Part shown: in pieces, positions 1-7,800 of the stretch
Numbering within the stretch: position 1 is the first letter of the stretch
How the letters are laid out: each line of letters opens with the position of its first letter
Source: Enterobacteriaceae bacterium
GTDB lineage: Bacteria; Pseudomonadota; Gammaproteobacteria; Enterobacterales; Enterobacteriaceae
Length of the DNA stretch: 9,529 nucleotides
NCBI GenBank assembly: GCA_022712475.1
Contig: JALAGK010000278.1
Location: 1-9,529 of the forward strand
Direction: 5' to 3'
Made by a program: the position numbers and the translations under genes
The notes under the pieces: model-generated
The model's database searches: none
What the model saw: only the letters and a program-made list of their open reading frames with translations
Told to the model about the DNA's origin: nothing

Positions 1-725
1 CCGGGATTATTGCCAAAGAACACCACAAGCTGGCTATTTTCTATGTCAGTCGGGCGATTACCGTCTGCCCAACCGCCGTAGGTATAGTTCAGGCCTTCAG
101 CAATCTGTGCTGTTGAATAGTCGCCATAGTGGTTGAGATAACCGCCGCAGCAGTTCATCAGACGTGCAATCAGTGTTTTGCCCGGCGGCCAGGAGCGGGT
201 CATTGTACCGCCGAGGGTACCGGTGCCGTAGTTGAGGTAAATGGATTCATTACCATAGTCTTTAATCAGGCGCTTCATATTGCTGGCGATGGTGTCGTAC
301 GCCTCCTCCCAGGAGATGCGCTCAAACTTACCTTCGCCACGCTTACCCACGCGCTTCATTGGGTACTTCAGGCGGTCGGGATTGTAGACACGTCTGCGCA
401 TAGAACGCCCGCGCAGGCAGGCGCGGACCTGGTGCAAACCTTCGTAGTCATCATCGCCGGTATTATCGGTCTCGACATATTTGATTTCACCGTCAACCAC
501 GTGCATACGCAGCGGGCAGCGGCTGCCACAGTTAACGGTACAGGCGCTCCAGACGATTTTTTCAGGCTGCTGCTGTGACGAATTATCGGCAGCGAAGACG
601 CCATGGGAGAACGGCAGGCTCAACGTACCGCTGGCGGCAGCAAGTCCGCACAAGGTGGTATTTTTCACCAACGAACGGCGGCTAACCTCCGCCGCCAGAA
701 TTGCGTCGGGGGGATTTTGTTTCAT
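1..725 (-). CDS. dmsA: DMSO reductase catalytic subunit A, N-terminal part (runs off the left edge)
   Basis: Molybdopterin-containing catalytic subunit of the anaerobic DmsABC reductase, which reduces dimethyl sulfoxide and related S- and N-oxides at the periplasmic face of the inner membrane. The 241 codons present closely match recalled E. coli DmsA. Residues 15-21 (SRRSLVK) form a twin-arginine Tat export motif, followed by a hydrophobic stretch and a likely cleavage site near residue 45 (VFA/AD). Cys62, Cys66, Cys70 and Cys103 form the CX3CX3C...C set that binds the [4Fe-4S] cluster FS0. The conserved blocks NYGTGTLGG and NCCGGYLNHYGDYS of the MopB domain follow. The start is ATG at 725; no other in-frame start was seen before it, and the Tat motif is correctly placed. 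The ribosome site is weak (GAG about ten bases upstream). The C-terminal two thirds, and probably dmsB and dmsC, lie outside the window. Confidence 0.97.
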   Translation of the reverse strand, partial: MKQNPPDAILAAEVSRRSLVKNTTLCGLAAASGTLSLPFSHGVFAADNSSQQQPEKIVWSACTVNCGSRCPLRMHVVDGEIKYVETDNTGDDDYEGLHQVRACLRGRSMRRRVYNPDRLKYPMKRVGKRGEGKFERISWEEAYDTIASNMKRLIKDYGNESIYLNYGTGTLGGTMTRSWPPGKTLIARLMNCCGGYLNHYGDYSTAQIAEGLNYTYGGWADGNRPTDIENSQLVVFFGNNP

Positions 726-739
726 AACGACACACTCAT
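722..739 (-). other. Five-codon upstream ORF overlapping the dmsA start
   Basis: Read on the dmsA strand, ATG at 739 opens M-S-V-S-L and ends in TGA at 724-722, overlapping the dmsA ATG in the form ATGA. This arrangement can couple translation of a leader peptide to the next gene. The mini-ORF has no obvious Shine-Dalgarno of its own, so it may be chance. The overlap is seen directly; function is inference. Confidence 0.3.
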
Positions 740-803
740 TGCTTACAGGAAAAGGTGGGACGCGACTGCGTCACCTAAAAATAGAAAGGAGTGATACTGG
801 GTT

Positions 804-817
804 ATCCGTTAACGGAT
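804..817. repeat. Perfect 14-base palindrome in the dmsA leader
   Basis: The sequence ATCCGTTAACGGAT is a perfect two-fold palindrome. If dmsA transcription starts near 846-847, it lies about 30-43 bases into the untranslated leader. It could be an operator for a dimeric regulator or a chance symmetry. I do not match it to a named regulator with confidence. Confidence 0.5.
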
Positions 818-853
818 GTTTATTGATGAGCTCCCTACTCCCTCACGCGCAGA

Positions 854-859
854 ATGTTA
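854..859 (-). promoter_or_regulatory. Predicted -10 element of the dmsA promoter
   Basis: On the minus strand the hexamer is TAACAT, four of six matches to TATAAT. It is placed so that a start near 847 would put the upstream FNR box at about -40.5, close to the -41.5 spacing of class II FNR promoters. No -35 hexamer is expected in that class. The implied leader is about 121 bases. Confidence 0.5.
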
Positions 860-873
860 CCTCCTAAGAGGTA
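858..873. promoter_or_regulatory. NarL/NarP-type 7-2-7 inverted heptamer over the dmsA promoter
   Basis: The plus strand reads TACCTCC-TA-AGAGGTA. The right arm read from the other strand is TACCTCT, a full match to the NarL heptamer TACYYMT; the left arm matches six of seven. The 2-base gap is the arrangement preferred by NarL and NarP. The site covers about -11 to -26 of the predicted promoter, so binding should block RNA polymerase. This agrees with nitrate repression of dmsABC by NarL known in E. coli. A lone six-of-seven heptamer (TACTCCC, 836-842) lies just downstream. Confidence 0.6.
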
Positions 874-880
874 ATTAACA

Positions 881-894
881 TTGTCAGACATCAA
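881..894 (-). promoter_or_regulatory. FNR box of dmsA
   Basis: On the minus strand the sequence is TTGAT-GTCT-GACAA, eight of ten defined bases of the FNR consensus TTGAT-N4-ATCAA, with one perfect half-site. It sits 29 bases before the TAACAT -10 element, the geometry of an FNR-activated class II promoter. FNR activation of dmsABC under anaerobiosis is established in E. coli, where a comparable box precedes the gene. Confidence 0.7.
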
Positions 895-968
895 TTCACC
901 CGAGAATAGTTCGCGCTTTATCACAATTATTCAGGTAACCATTCTGAATTCATGCCTGAAACCGCTCA

Positions 969-986
969 GTATATAAATAGATATAC
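969..986. repeat. AT-rich inverted repeat, possible operator
   Basis: The sequence GTATAT-AAATAG-ATATAC has perfect 6-base arms around a 6-base spacer. The layout loosely resembles the TATAT...ATATA half-sites of the molybdate regulator ModE, which acts on dmsABC in E. coli. The arms lack the flanking CG/AACG bases of a good ModE site, so this identification is weak. Confidence 0.35.
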
Positions 987-1015
987 AACCGGACATCTCT
1001 GCCGTGGAAAGGAAA

Positions 1016-1105
1016 ATGAGCAAAAAAAGCGCAGAAAGTGTGCTGTATTCGTTGATATGGCTTATCAGTAACCAACGCGAAAGCCACCATTTTCAAGGTT
1101 CGTAA
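1016..1105 (+). CDS. Possible 29-residue small protein, unrecognised
   Basis: ATG at 1016 opens 29 codons ending in TAA at 1103-1105. It is preceded by a purine-rich ribosome site (GGAAAGGAAA, 1006-1015) and an AT-rich tract (971-986) that could hold a promoter. The product starts MSKKSAESVLYSLIWLIS, a short basic head and a hydrophobic stretch; the tail is polar (QRESHHFQGS). Its stop overlaps the next ATG as TAATG. It runs opposite to every other gene here. I recognise no family; the ribosome site is the main support, and an ORF this short can easily arise by chance. Confidence 0.2.
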   Translation: MSKKSAESVLYSLIWLISNQRESHHFQGS

Positions 1106-1197
1106 TGCGCACAGCGTGGTTTATCTCAAGGTGGAATTTAACACGGGAAGTGCCAGCCATTTGCTGGAGTAAGTGCATGCCAGCGGTTGCCTTTTAA
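1105..1197 (+). CDS. Possible 30-residue small protein coupled to the preceding ORF
   Basis: ATG at 1105 overlaps the previous stop by one base (TAATG) and gives 30 codons to TAA at 1195-1197. The product is rich in Trp and Arg and has two Cys, but resembles nothing I know. Another reading frame through the same DNA, open from just after 1055 to a TAG-free end near 1170, includes NAHSVVYLKVEFNTGSASHL and looks at least as protein-like. A frameshifted remnant is therefore an alternative. Support is low. Confidence 0.12.
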   Translation: MRTAWFISRWNLTREVPAICWSKCMPAVAF

Positions 1198-1290
1198 TCA
1201 GTTTTGGTCACGAGAGAGGGGTGGGTGCCTTAGGTATTCGATTGCCTTTGTCAGCTGGTTATCAAAAATGTAGCCAGTGAGTGACATAAA

Positions 1291-1314
1291 AAAAGCGCCC
1301 GTCAGGGCGCTTTT
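1291..1314 (-). terminator. Intrinsic terminator of serS
   Basis: Perfect 10-base arms AAAAGCGCCC and GGGCGCTTTT enclose the loop GTCA. On the serS strand the stem is followed at once by a run of T (seven T in all, 1294-1288). It begins 17 bases after the serS stop codon. Short GC stem, tight loop and U tract make this a textbook Rho-independent terminator. The plus-strand side also has four T, so some bidirectional activity is possible. Confidence 0.92.
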
Positions 1315-1330
1315 CTCATCGCTGACGGAA

Positions 1331-2682
<1,352 letters not shown>

Positions 2683-2696
2683 AAGTCGTGTTCTTT

Positions 2697-2708
2697 TCAG
2701 GTACCTGA
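2697..2708. repeat. Perfect 12-base palindrome upstream of serS
   Basis: TCAGGTACCTGA is fully self-complementary and lies between the rarA stop and the hairpin before serS. It may be part of the serS promoter region, but I could not identify convincing -35 and -10 hexamers in this 145-base spacer. No known operator is claimed. Confidence 0.35.
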
Positions 2709-2768
2709 GCGGCAACTCTCCTCACCGCCCGGACTGAAACGTCTTGTAACCTTACCGCAACGCCCGCA

Positions 2769-4112
2769 TCAGCGGTAGCGTTTTGTCGGGCTATTTTGAT
2801 CCTGTTCAGCGAGCCAGGCGAGCTTTTCACCAATCTTGCCTTCCAGTCCTCTGGATGTGGGGTAGTAATAGCGTGTTTCGGCGATTTCCGGGGGCAAATA
2901 ACGCTCGCCGGCAGCATACGCATTCGGCTCATCATGTGCGTAACGATACTCCTGACCGTAGCCCATTTCTTTCATGAGCTTCGTCGGCGCGTTTCGCAAA
3001 TGCACAGGGACATCATAATCCGGACGCTCGCGGGCATCAGCCATGGCTGCTTTAAAAGCCGTATACACGGCGTTACTCTTAGGCGCACAGGCCAGATATA
3101 CCAGCGCCTGCGCAATAGCCCTTTCGCCTTCTGCCGGCCCTACCCGCGTGAAACAGTCCCAGGCGGCAATCGCTACCTGCATGGCGCGGGGATCGGCGTT
3201 ACCAATATCTTCAGAAGCTATCGCCAGGCAGCGACGTGCAACATAAAGCGGATCGCCACCAGCGCTGATGATTCGCGCATACCAGTACAGTGCACCGTCA
3301 GGCGATGAACCACGCACAGATTTATGCACGGCCGAGATAAGATCGTAAAACCGGTCGCCTTTGTTATCAAATCGAGCGCTACGCTCACCCGCGATTTCAG
3401 TCAGCAGCGCTGGCTTGAGCACCCGTTTGCCGGCATCGTCAATGTCAGCCATATCGGCCATCATTTCCAGCGTATTAAGCGCCCGGCGTGCATCGCCATT
3501 CACTAGTTCGGCAATGGCGCGCCGCGTTTCATCAGGTAACACAATATCCTGGCTGCCGTAGCCGCGCGCTTTATCCTCCATTGCCTGCTTTAGTACCGTT
3601 TCAATATCTTCAACGGTGAGAGATTTCAGAAGATAAACCCGCGCGCGCGACAGCAGTGCGGAATTGAGCTCAAACGACGGGTTTTCGGTGGTCGCGCCAA
3701 TAAAGGTAATCGTACCGTCTTCAATATGTGGCAGAAAAGCATCCTGCTGGCTTTTGTTAAAGCGATGCACTTCGTCCACAAACAGAATGGTGCGTCTACC
3801 TGCGTTACGATTCTGGCGCGCCCGCTCGATTGCTTCCCGAATCTCCTTCACGCCCGACGTCACAGCCGAAATACGCTCAACGTCTGCGTCGGCATAGCGA
3901 GCAATCACTTCGGCCAGCGTCGTTTTACCCGTGCCGGGAGGTCCCCAGAGGATCATAGAGTGCAGGTGTCCGGCCTCAATGGCCTTCGGCAGAGGTTTGC
4001 CCGGCGCCAGCAGGTGCTGCTGGCCGATATACTGAGCAAGATTTTCTGGCCGCATGCGCGCGGCCAGAGGCTGGAAGCTGTTTTCGGAAAAATCGAGCGA
4101 CAGGTTACTCAC
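2769..4112 (-). CDS. rarA: Replication-associated recombination protein A, AAA+ ATPase (MgsA/WRNIP1 family)
   Basis: DNA-dependent AAA+ ATPase acting at stalled replication forks and DNA ends; it interacts with SSB and resembles clamp-loader subunits. The 447 residues equal the E. coli length. Walker A is GPPGTGKT (57-64), Walker B ILFVDE (109-114), sensor 1 lies in GATTEN (139-144), and an arginine-finger region follows in LLSRARVY (153-160). The C-terminal half is the family tetramerisation region and ends SPTKRYR. The start is GTG at 4112, giving the expected N terminus MSNLSLDFS. Only 7 bases separate it from the lolA stop, and its GAGG ribosome site overlaps that stop codon, which suggests translational coupling and cotranscription. 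The gene is complete with no visible defects. Confidence 0.97.
   Translation of the reverse strand: MSNLSLDFSENSFQPLAARMRPENLAQYIGQQHLLAPGKPLPKAIEAGHLHSMILWGPPGTGKTTLAEVIARYADADVERISAVTSGVKEIREAIERARQNRNAGRRTILFVDEVHRFNKSQQDAFLPHIEDGTITFIGATTENPSFELNSALLSRARVYLLKSLTVEDIETVLKQAMEDKARGYGSQDIVLPDETRRAIAELVNGDARRALNTLEMMADMADIDDAGKRVLKPALLTEIAGERSARFDNKGDRFYDLISAVHKSVRGSSPDGALYWYARIISAGGDPLYVARRCLAIASEDIGNADPRAMQVAIAAWDCFTRVGPAEGERAIAQALVYLACAPKSNAVYTAFKAAMADARERPDYDVPVHLRNAPTKLMKEMGYGQEYRYAHDEPNAYAAGERYLPPEIAETRYYYPTSRGLEGKIGEKLAWLAEQDQNSPTKRYR
3256..3263 (-). other. Chi recombination hotspot (RecBCD)
   Basis: The minus strand reads GCTGGTGG, the exact E. coli Chi octamer, inside rarA. It has the same orientation as the genes, as expected if these are transcribed along the leading strand. 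This is an exact string match; one copy in 9.5 kb is unremarkable for enteric chromosomes. Confidence 0.7.
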
Positions 4113-4119
4113 TCAAACC

Positions 4120-4731
4120 TCACTGACGTTGGTCGTCCACCGTCACGCCCTGTGGCGGAGTAAATTTGAATTTGGCCGCATCAACGGCACCATTCTGCTG
4201 CGTTTTCAGCGTATAGCTACTTTGCTGGCCGTCCTGCTCAATGGCACTGAACTGGTTGATGGTACCGTTGCTGCTGACATTAATTGTGAACTGCTTGAGG
4301 TTACCGCCACCACTTTTAGGCGTCAGTTCAAAGCTGTCACCGGCCTGATTGATGTTGTACTGCTGCCAGTCACTGGCCTGGTTGCGGGCAATCAACATAA
4401 ACGGCGTGTTGCTGGTAGCGTCTTTCAGCCAGGTGGCCGTTGCCTGCTCAACAAACGGGTTGTAGAACCACAGAGTTTTACCATCAGAGACCAGCACACT
4501 TTCATCAGGTTGAGTCATGTGCCAGTTAAAAAGATTCGGGCGCTTTACCCACAGGTCCCCCTGACCTTCCTGAACGGCAGCACCACCTGCATCGGTGACT
4601 TTCTGTGTGAAGCTGGCGTGGAAACTGTTGACCTTGTCCAGACGGCTTTTCAGCGCACTGGCAGCGTCAGCCCATGCCTGGCTGACTGCCAAGGAGGAAA
4701 ATAAGGCACAGGCAATCGCAATCTTTTTCAT
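4120..4731 (-). CDS. lolA: Periplasmic outer-membrane lipoprotein carrier protein
   Basis: Periplasmic chaperone that accepts mature lipoproteins from the inner-membrane LolCDE ABC transporter and passes them to LolB at the outer membrane. The 203 residues equal the E. coli precursor. Residues 1-21 are a Sec signal peptide: basic MKK, hydrophobic core, AWA cleavage motif before Asp22, leaving 182 mature residues. Family hallmarks include [29 protein letters not shown] (with the conserved region around Arg43 of the mature chain), [16 protein letters not shown] and the C-terminal [13 protein letters not shown]. The ATG at 4731 is preceded by AGGGAA. It lies 125 bases after ftsK and 7 bases before rarA, so lolA and rarA very likely share a message. 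Confidence 0.98.
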   Translation of the reverse strand: MKKIAIACALFSSLAVSQAWADAASALKSRLDKVNSFHASFTQKVTDAGGAAVQEGQGDLWVKRPNLFNWHMTQPDESVLVSDGKTLWFYNPFVEQATATWLKDATSNTPFMLIARNQASDWQQYNINQAGDSFELTPKSGGGNLKQFTINVSSNGTINQFSAIEQDGQQSSYTLKTQQNGAVDAAKFKFTPPQGVTVDDQRQ

Positions 4732-4749
4732 AATGTTCCCTTATGCAAC

Positions 4750-4765
4750 GGCCCCTGACGGGGCC
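4750..4765 (-). other. GC hairpin just upstream of the lolA ribosome site
   Basis: GGCCCC (4750-4755) and GGGGCC (4760-4765) form a perfect 6-bp all-GC stem with loop GTCA on the transcribed strand. The stem ends 18 bases before the lolA ATG and is not followed by T, so it does not look like a terminator. It may stabilise the 5' end of lolA mRNA or influence initiation. The structure is visible; function is inference. Confidence 0.4.
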
Positions 4766-4782
4766 TGAGACAAACAATGTGG

Positions 4783-4796
4783 CCTGAATATGCCTG
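4783..4796. promoter_or_regulatory. Candidate RcsB box upstream of lolA
   Basis: The plus strand reads CCTGAATATGCCTG, matching nine of fourteen positions of the RcsAB consensus TAAGAATATTCCTA, including the GAATAT-CCT core. Induction of lolA by the Rcs envelope-stress phosphorelay is reported in E. coli. The box is 52 bases from the lolA start codon. I could not fix the lolA transcription start, so the geometry cannot be judged. Confidence 0.3.
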
Positions 4797-4802
4797 TATA
4801 GA

Positions 4803-4829
4803 CAGCGGAAAAGACTGAGTTTTCCGCTG
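4803..4829 (-). terminator. Hairpin downstream of ftsK, possible terminator
   Basis: Ten-base perfect arms CAGCGGAAAA and TTTTCCGCTG flank a 7-base loop, beginning 27 bases after the ftsK stop. On the transcribed strand the stem is followed by TCTATACAGG rather than a T run; the T tract is inside the stem. It may act as a weak terminator or a 3'-end stabiliser with some read-through into lolA. Confidence 0.45.
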
Positions 4830-4856
4830 GTTACTGTTCTTTACAATACGTGTGGA

Positions 4857-7800
4857 TTATTCAAATGGCGGCGGTGCCAGCACCTCACGGTTGCCGTTGT
4901 GGCCCTGCGGGCTAACGATACCCTGTGCTTCCATCTGCTCAATAATACGCGCGGCACGGTTATACCCAATACGGAACTGACGCTGCACACCGGAGATAGA
5001 GGCTTTACGTTTTTCAACCACAAACGACACCGCTTGGTCAAACAGTGGGTCCAACTCCTCGTCACCGTCAAAACTACCCGTACCGCCCTCGCTTTCAGCA
5101 TCAGAGGTGATACCTTCAACATACTGTGGGCGCCCACGCGCTTTCCAGTCCTGCACCACCGCATGCACTTCCTGGTCACGAACAAATGCGCCATGCACAC
5201 GCACAGGCGTGGTTGAGTTTGGCCCAGAGTAGAGCATATCCCCCATACCGAGCAGCGACTCTGCGCCACCCTGATCAAGGATGGTACGCGAGTCGATTTT
5301 GCTCGATACGGTAAACGCAATACGCGTCGGGATGTTAGCTTTAATCAGGCCAGTGATAACATCAACGGACGGACGCTGGGTTGCCAGTACCAGATGGATG
5401 CCGGCAGCACGCGCCTTTTGCGCCAGGCGAGCGATAAGCTCTTCCACTTTTTTACCAACGGTCATCATCAGGTCGGCAAATTCATCAACCAGCACCACAA
5501 TGTAAGGAAGCTTTTCAAGCACCGGATGGGCTACATCCATACTGTCACCCGGTTTCCAGAACGGATCCGGAATTGGGCGGCCCATGCGCTCTGCTTCCAT
5601 TACACGTTCGTTATAACCAGCAAGATTACGCACGCCCAGCGCCGACATCAGCTTGTAGCGACGCTCCATTTCATTAACACTCCAGCGCAGCGCATTGGCT
5701 GCATCTTTCATGTCGGTGACGACTTCAGTCAGCAGATGTGGGATGCCTTCATAGACAGAAAGCTCCAGCATTTTCGGGTCGATCATAATAAAGCGCACTT
5801 CTTCCGGCGTCGCTTTATAAAGCATGCTGAGGATCATGGCGTTGACCCCCACCGATTTACCCGAACCAGTTGTCCCTGCGACCAGCAGGTGCGGCATTTT
5901 CTGTAAGTCAGCCACAACCGGTTCCCCGGCAATATCTTTACCCAGCACCACCGTCAGCGGTGAGGGGTTATCACGAAACTTCTGGCAATCCAGCACTTCA
6001 CGCAGATAAACGGTCTGGCGTTTCTTGTTCGGCAACTCCAGTCCGACATAAGGCTTGCCTGGAATGACTTCGACTACGCGCACCGCAACGGTTGACAGCG
6101 AACGCGCCAGGTCACGGGACAGGTTAGAGATACGTGCTGCCTTCACACCCGGCGCCAGGTTCAGCTCAAAGCGAGTAATGACCGGACCCGGTGAATAATT
6201 CACTACATCGGCCTTAATACGAAAATCGGCCAGACGAGCTTCCACCAGACGCGCCATCTGCTCGAGTGCAAAGGTATCCACCGGCTCCACTTCGGCAGGT
6301 GGCGACGTTAACAGATCCAGCGACGGCAGCGGCGTAGTGGGTTTGATCATGGAACGATCGTCACCGTTACGCATCAGAAATGGGTGGATCAGACTGTCTT
6401 TTGGCTGTGCGACTGACGGCTGTAGCTGCGAAGCGGCCTGAGTGGGCGCATACCCCTGAGGCTGAGCGGCCTGCAGTTGCGGCTGCACAGGCTGCTGTGG
6501 TTGAGCTGGCTGATACTGCGGCTGTGCAGGCGGGTAGTCCGGCTGGTGAACCTGGGCCGGTTGATACTGCGACGGCTGCACAGACTGATAGCCCGGCTGC
6601 TGAGCCTGAGCCGGTTGATACTGTTGCGGCTGTACAGGTTGATAACCCGGTTGCTGGGCCTGAGTCGGTTGATACTGCGGCTGTACCGTCTGATAGCCGG
6701 GCTGGGGAGACTGAGCTGGCTGCTGCTGCACAGGCTGTTGATATTGCGGCTGCGCAGGCTGATAACCTGGCTGTTGTTGCTGAACCGGCCGCTGCTGCTG
6801 CGTAGGCTGATAGCCTGGCTGTTGAGATTGAACCGGCTGGTACTGAGGCTGCACAGGCTGATGGACTGCCTGTGGAGACTGAGCCGGTTGATACTGTGGC
6901 TGTACAGTCTGATAACCGGGCTGCTGTGCCTGAGCTGGTTGATAGGGATGTTGCTCTGCCGATGGAGTCACAACAGGTTCCGCTACCTGCTGCTGCGCGC
7001 CATAACGTGTCTGCTGACTTTGCGCAAACTGGCGTGCCAACTCGTCATGCTCATCGGCAAACTCACCGTCTTCGGGTTCAGCAGCCTGTTCATGCTGGTA
7101 ATCTTCGCCGTAGCGTTGCTGCTGCGTAGCAGCAAACTGACGCCCCAGTTCATCCTGCTCAAAAGCCTCCGCCTCTTCATCGCTAAGGTGTGCTGTTTGT
7201 TGCGCCATTCTCAAGCTGGCTTCCTGGCGCTCACGCTCCTCGGCCATACGTTGCGAAGGTAGCTTAATGCCAAACGCCGATGAGGCCAGTTCACGACGGG
7301 TCGGTACACGAACACGATTTGGGCGCGGCAACTGCGGGCCTATACCTTCTTTAACCTGTGCACGTGGTGCTGCAGCGGCGGTAAATACTGGCGCTGCAAC
7401 AGCGGCAGCTTTGGCCGCTTCAATGGCCGTTTGTTCAGAAAACGCCCCTTCAACTGCAGCGGCTGTACCGCTGAGGCCGGGCGTCGGAATATCTGAAGGT
7501 AAGGAAGAGGAAGACGCGCGTGCATTTTGCGTAAGCGTTACCTCGTCCGGCACTGGCTGGTACCAGGCTGCCAACTGCTCACGTTCACGCGCGCGCTTCT
7601 CTTCTACTTCTTCAAAATAATAAAGTGGCGGGCGCCCTGGCTTTTCAGGTTCACTAATAGGCTCTGACTGGGAAGCAAAAGCCCCAGCAGTAGGTTGTTG
7701 TACCTCTGTGCCAGAGTGTTGCGCTGGCACTGCCTCAAATGGCTGCGGTGCGGACGTAAACGGTGTTTGCTCTACAACTGTATCCTGCCTCTGCGCCGTA

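Larger units (their letters stand above)
895..1287. other. Long intergenic stretch upstream of the dmsA promoter, no established gene
   Basis: This is the unexplained part of the 605-base serS-dmsA spacer. From memory the spacer in E. coli K-12 is about 240 bases, so this one is clearly longer. It contains an AT-rich inverted repeat (969-986), an imperfect inverted repeat (1052-1068), two head-to-tail plus-strand ORFs of 29 and 30 codons (1016-1105 and 1105-1197) and a 29-codon minus-strand ORF (1198-1287). I recognise no protein family in any of these. It could be an extended regulatory region, a decayed gene, or home to a small RNA. Confidence 0.5.

Noticed and set aside
860..865. Perfect Shine-Dalgarno AGGAGG on the minus strand upstream of dmsA
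   Set aside because: No start codon lies at a usable distance, and it falls upstream of the predicted dmsA transcription start. It is part of the NarL-type inverted repeat.
481..867. Plus-strand ORF of 128 codons near the left edge
   Set aside because: It overlaps the dmsA coding strand and its promoter; the opposite frame has clear Tat and Fe-S motifs.
1211..1230. GGGGTGGG as a possible KOPS (GGGNAGGG) site for FtsK
   Set aside because: One mismatch at the invariant A. I saw no exact KOPS octamer by eye on either strand, though a string search would be decisive.
4794..4805. CTGT-ATAG-ACAG motif after ftsK, resembling a LexA box
   Set aside because: The spacing between CTGT and ACAG is 4 rather than the required 8 bases.
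6380..6805. Plus-strand Ala-rich ORF of 141 codons
   Set aside because: Repeat-derived antisense reading of ftsK, with no plausible protein features beyond low complexity.
6477..7262. Plus-strand ORF of 261 codons rich in Leu and Arg, opposite the ftsK repeats
   Set aside because: It is the antisense shadow of the Gln/Pro/Tyr repeat tract; its composition follows from reverse-complemented CAG/CCG-type codons, and there is no independent start signal.
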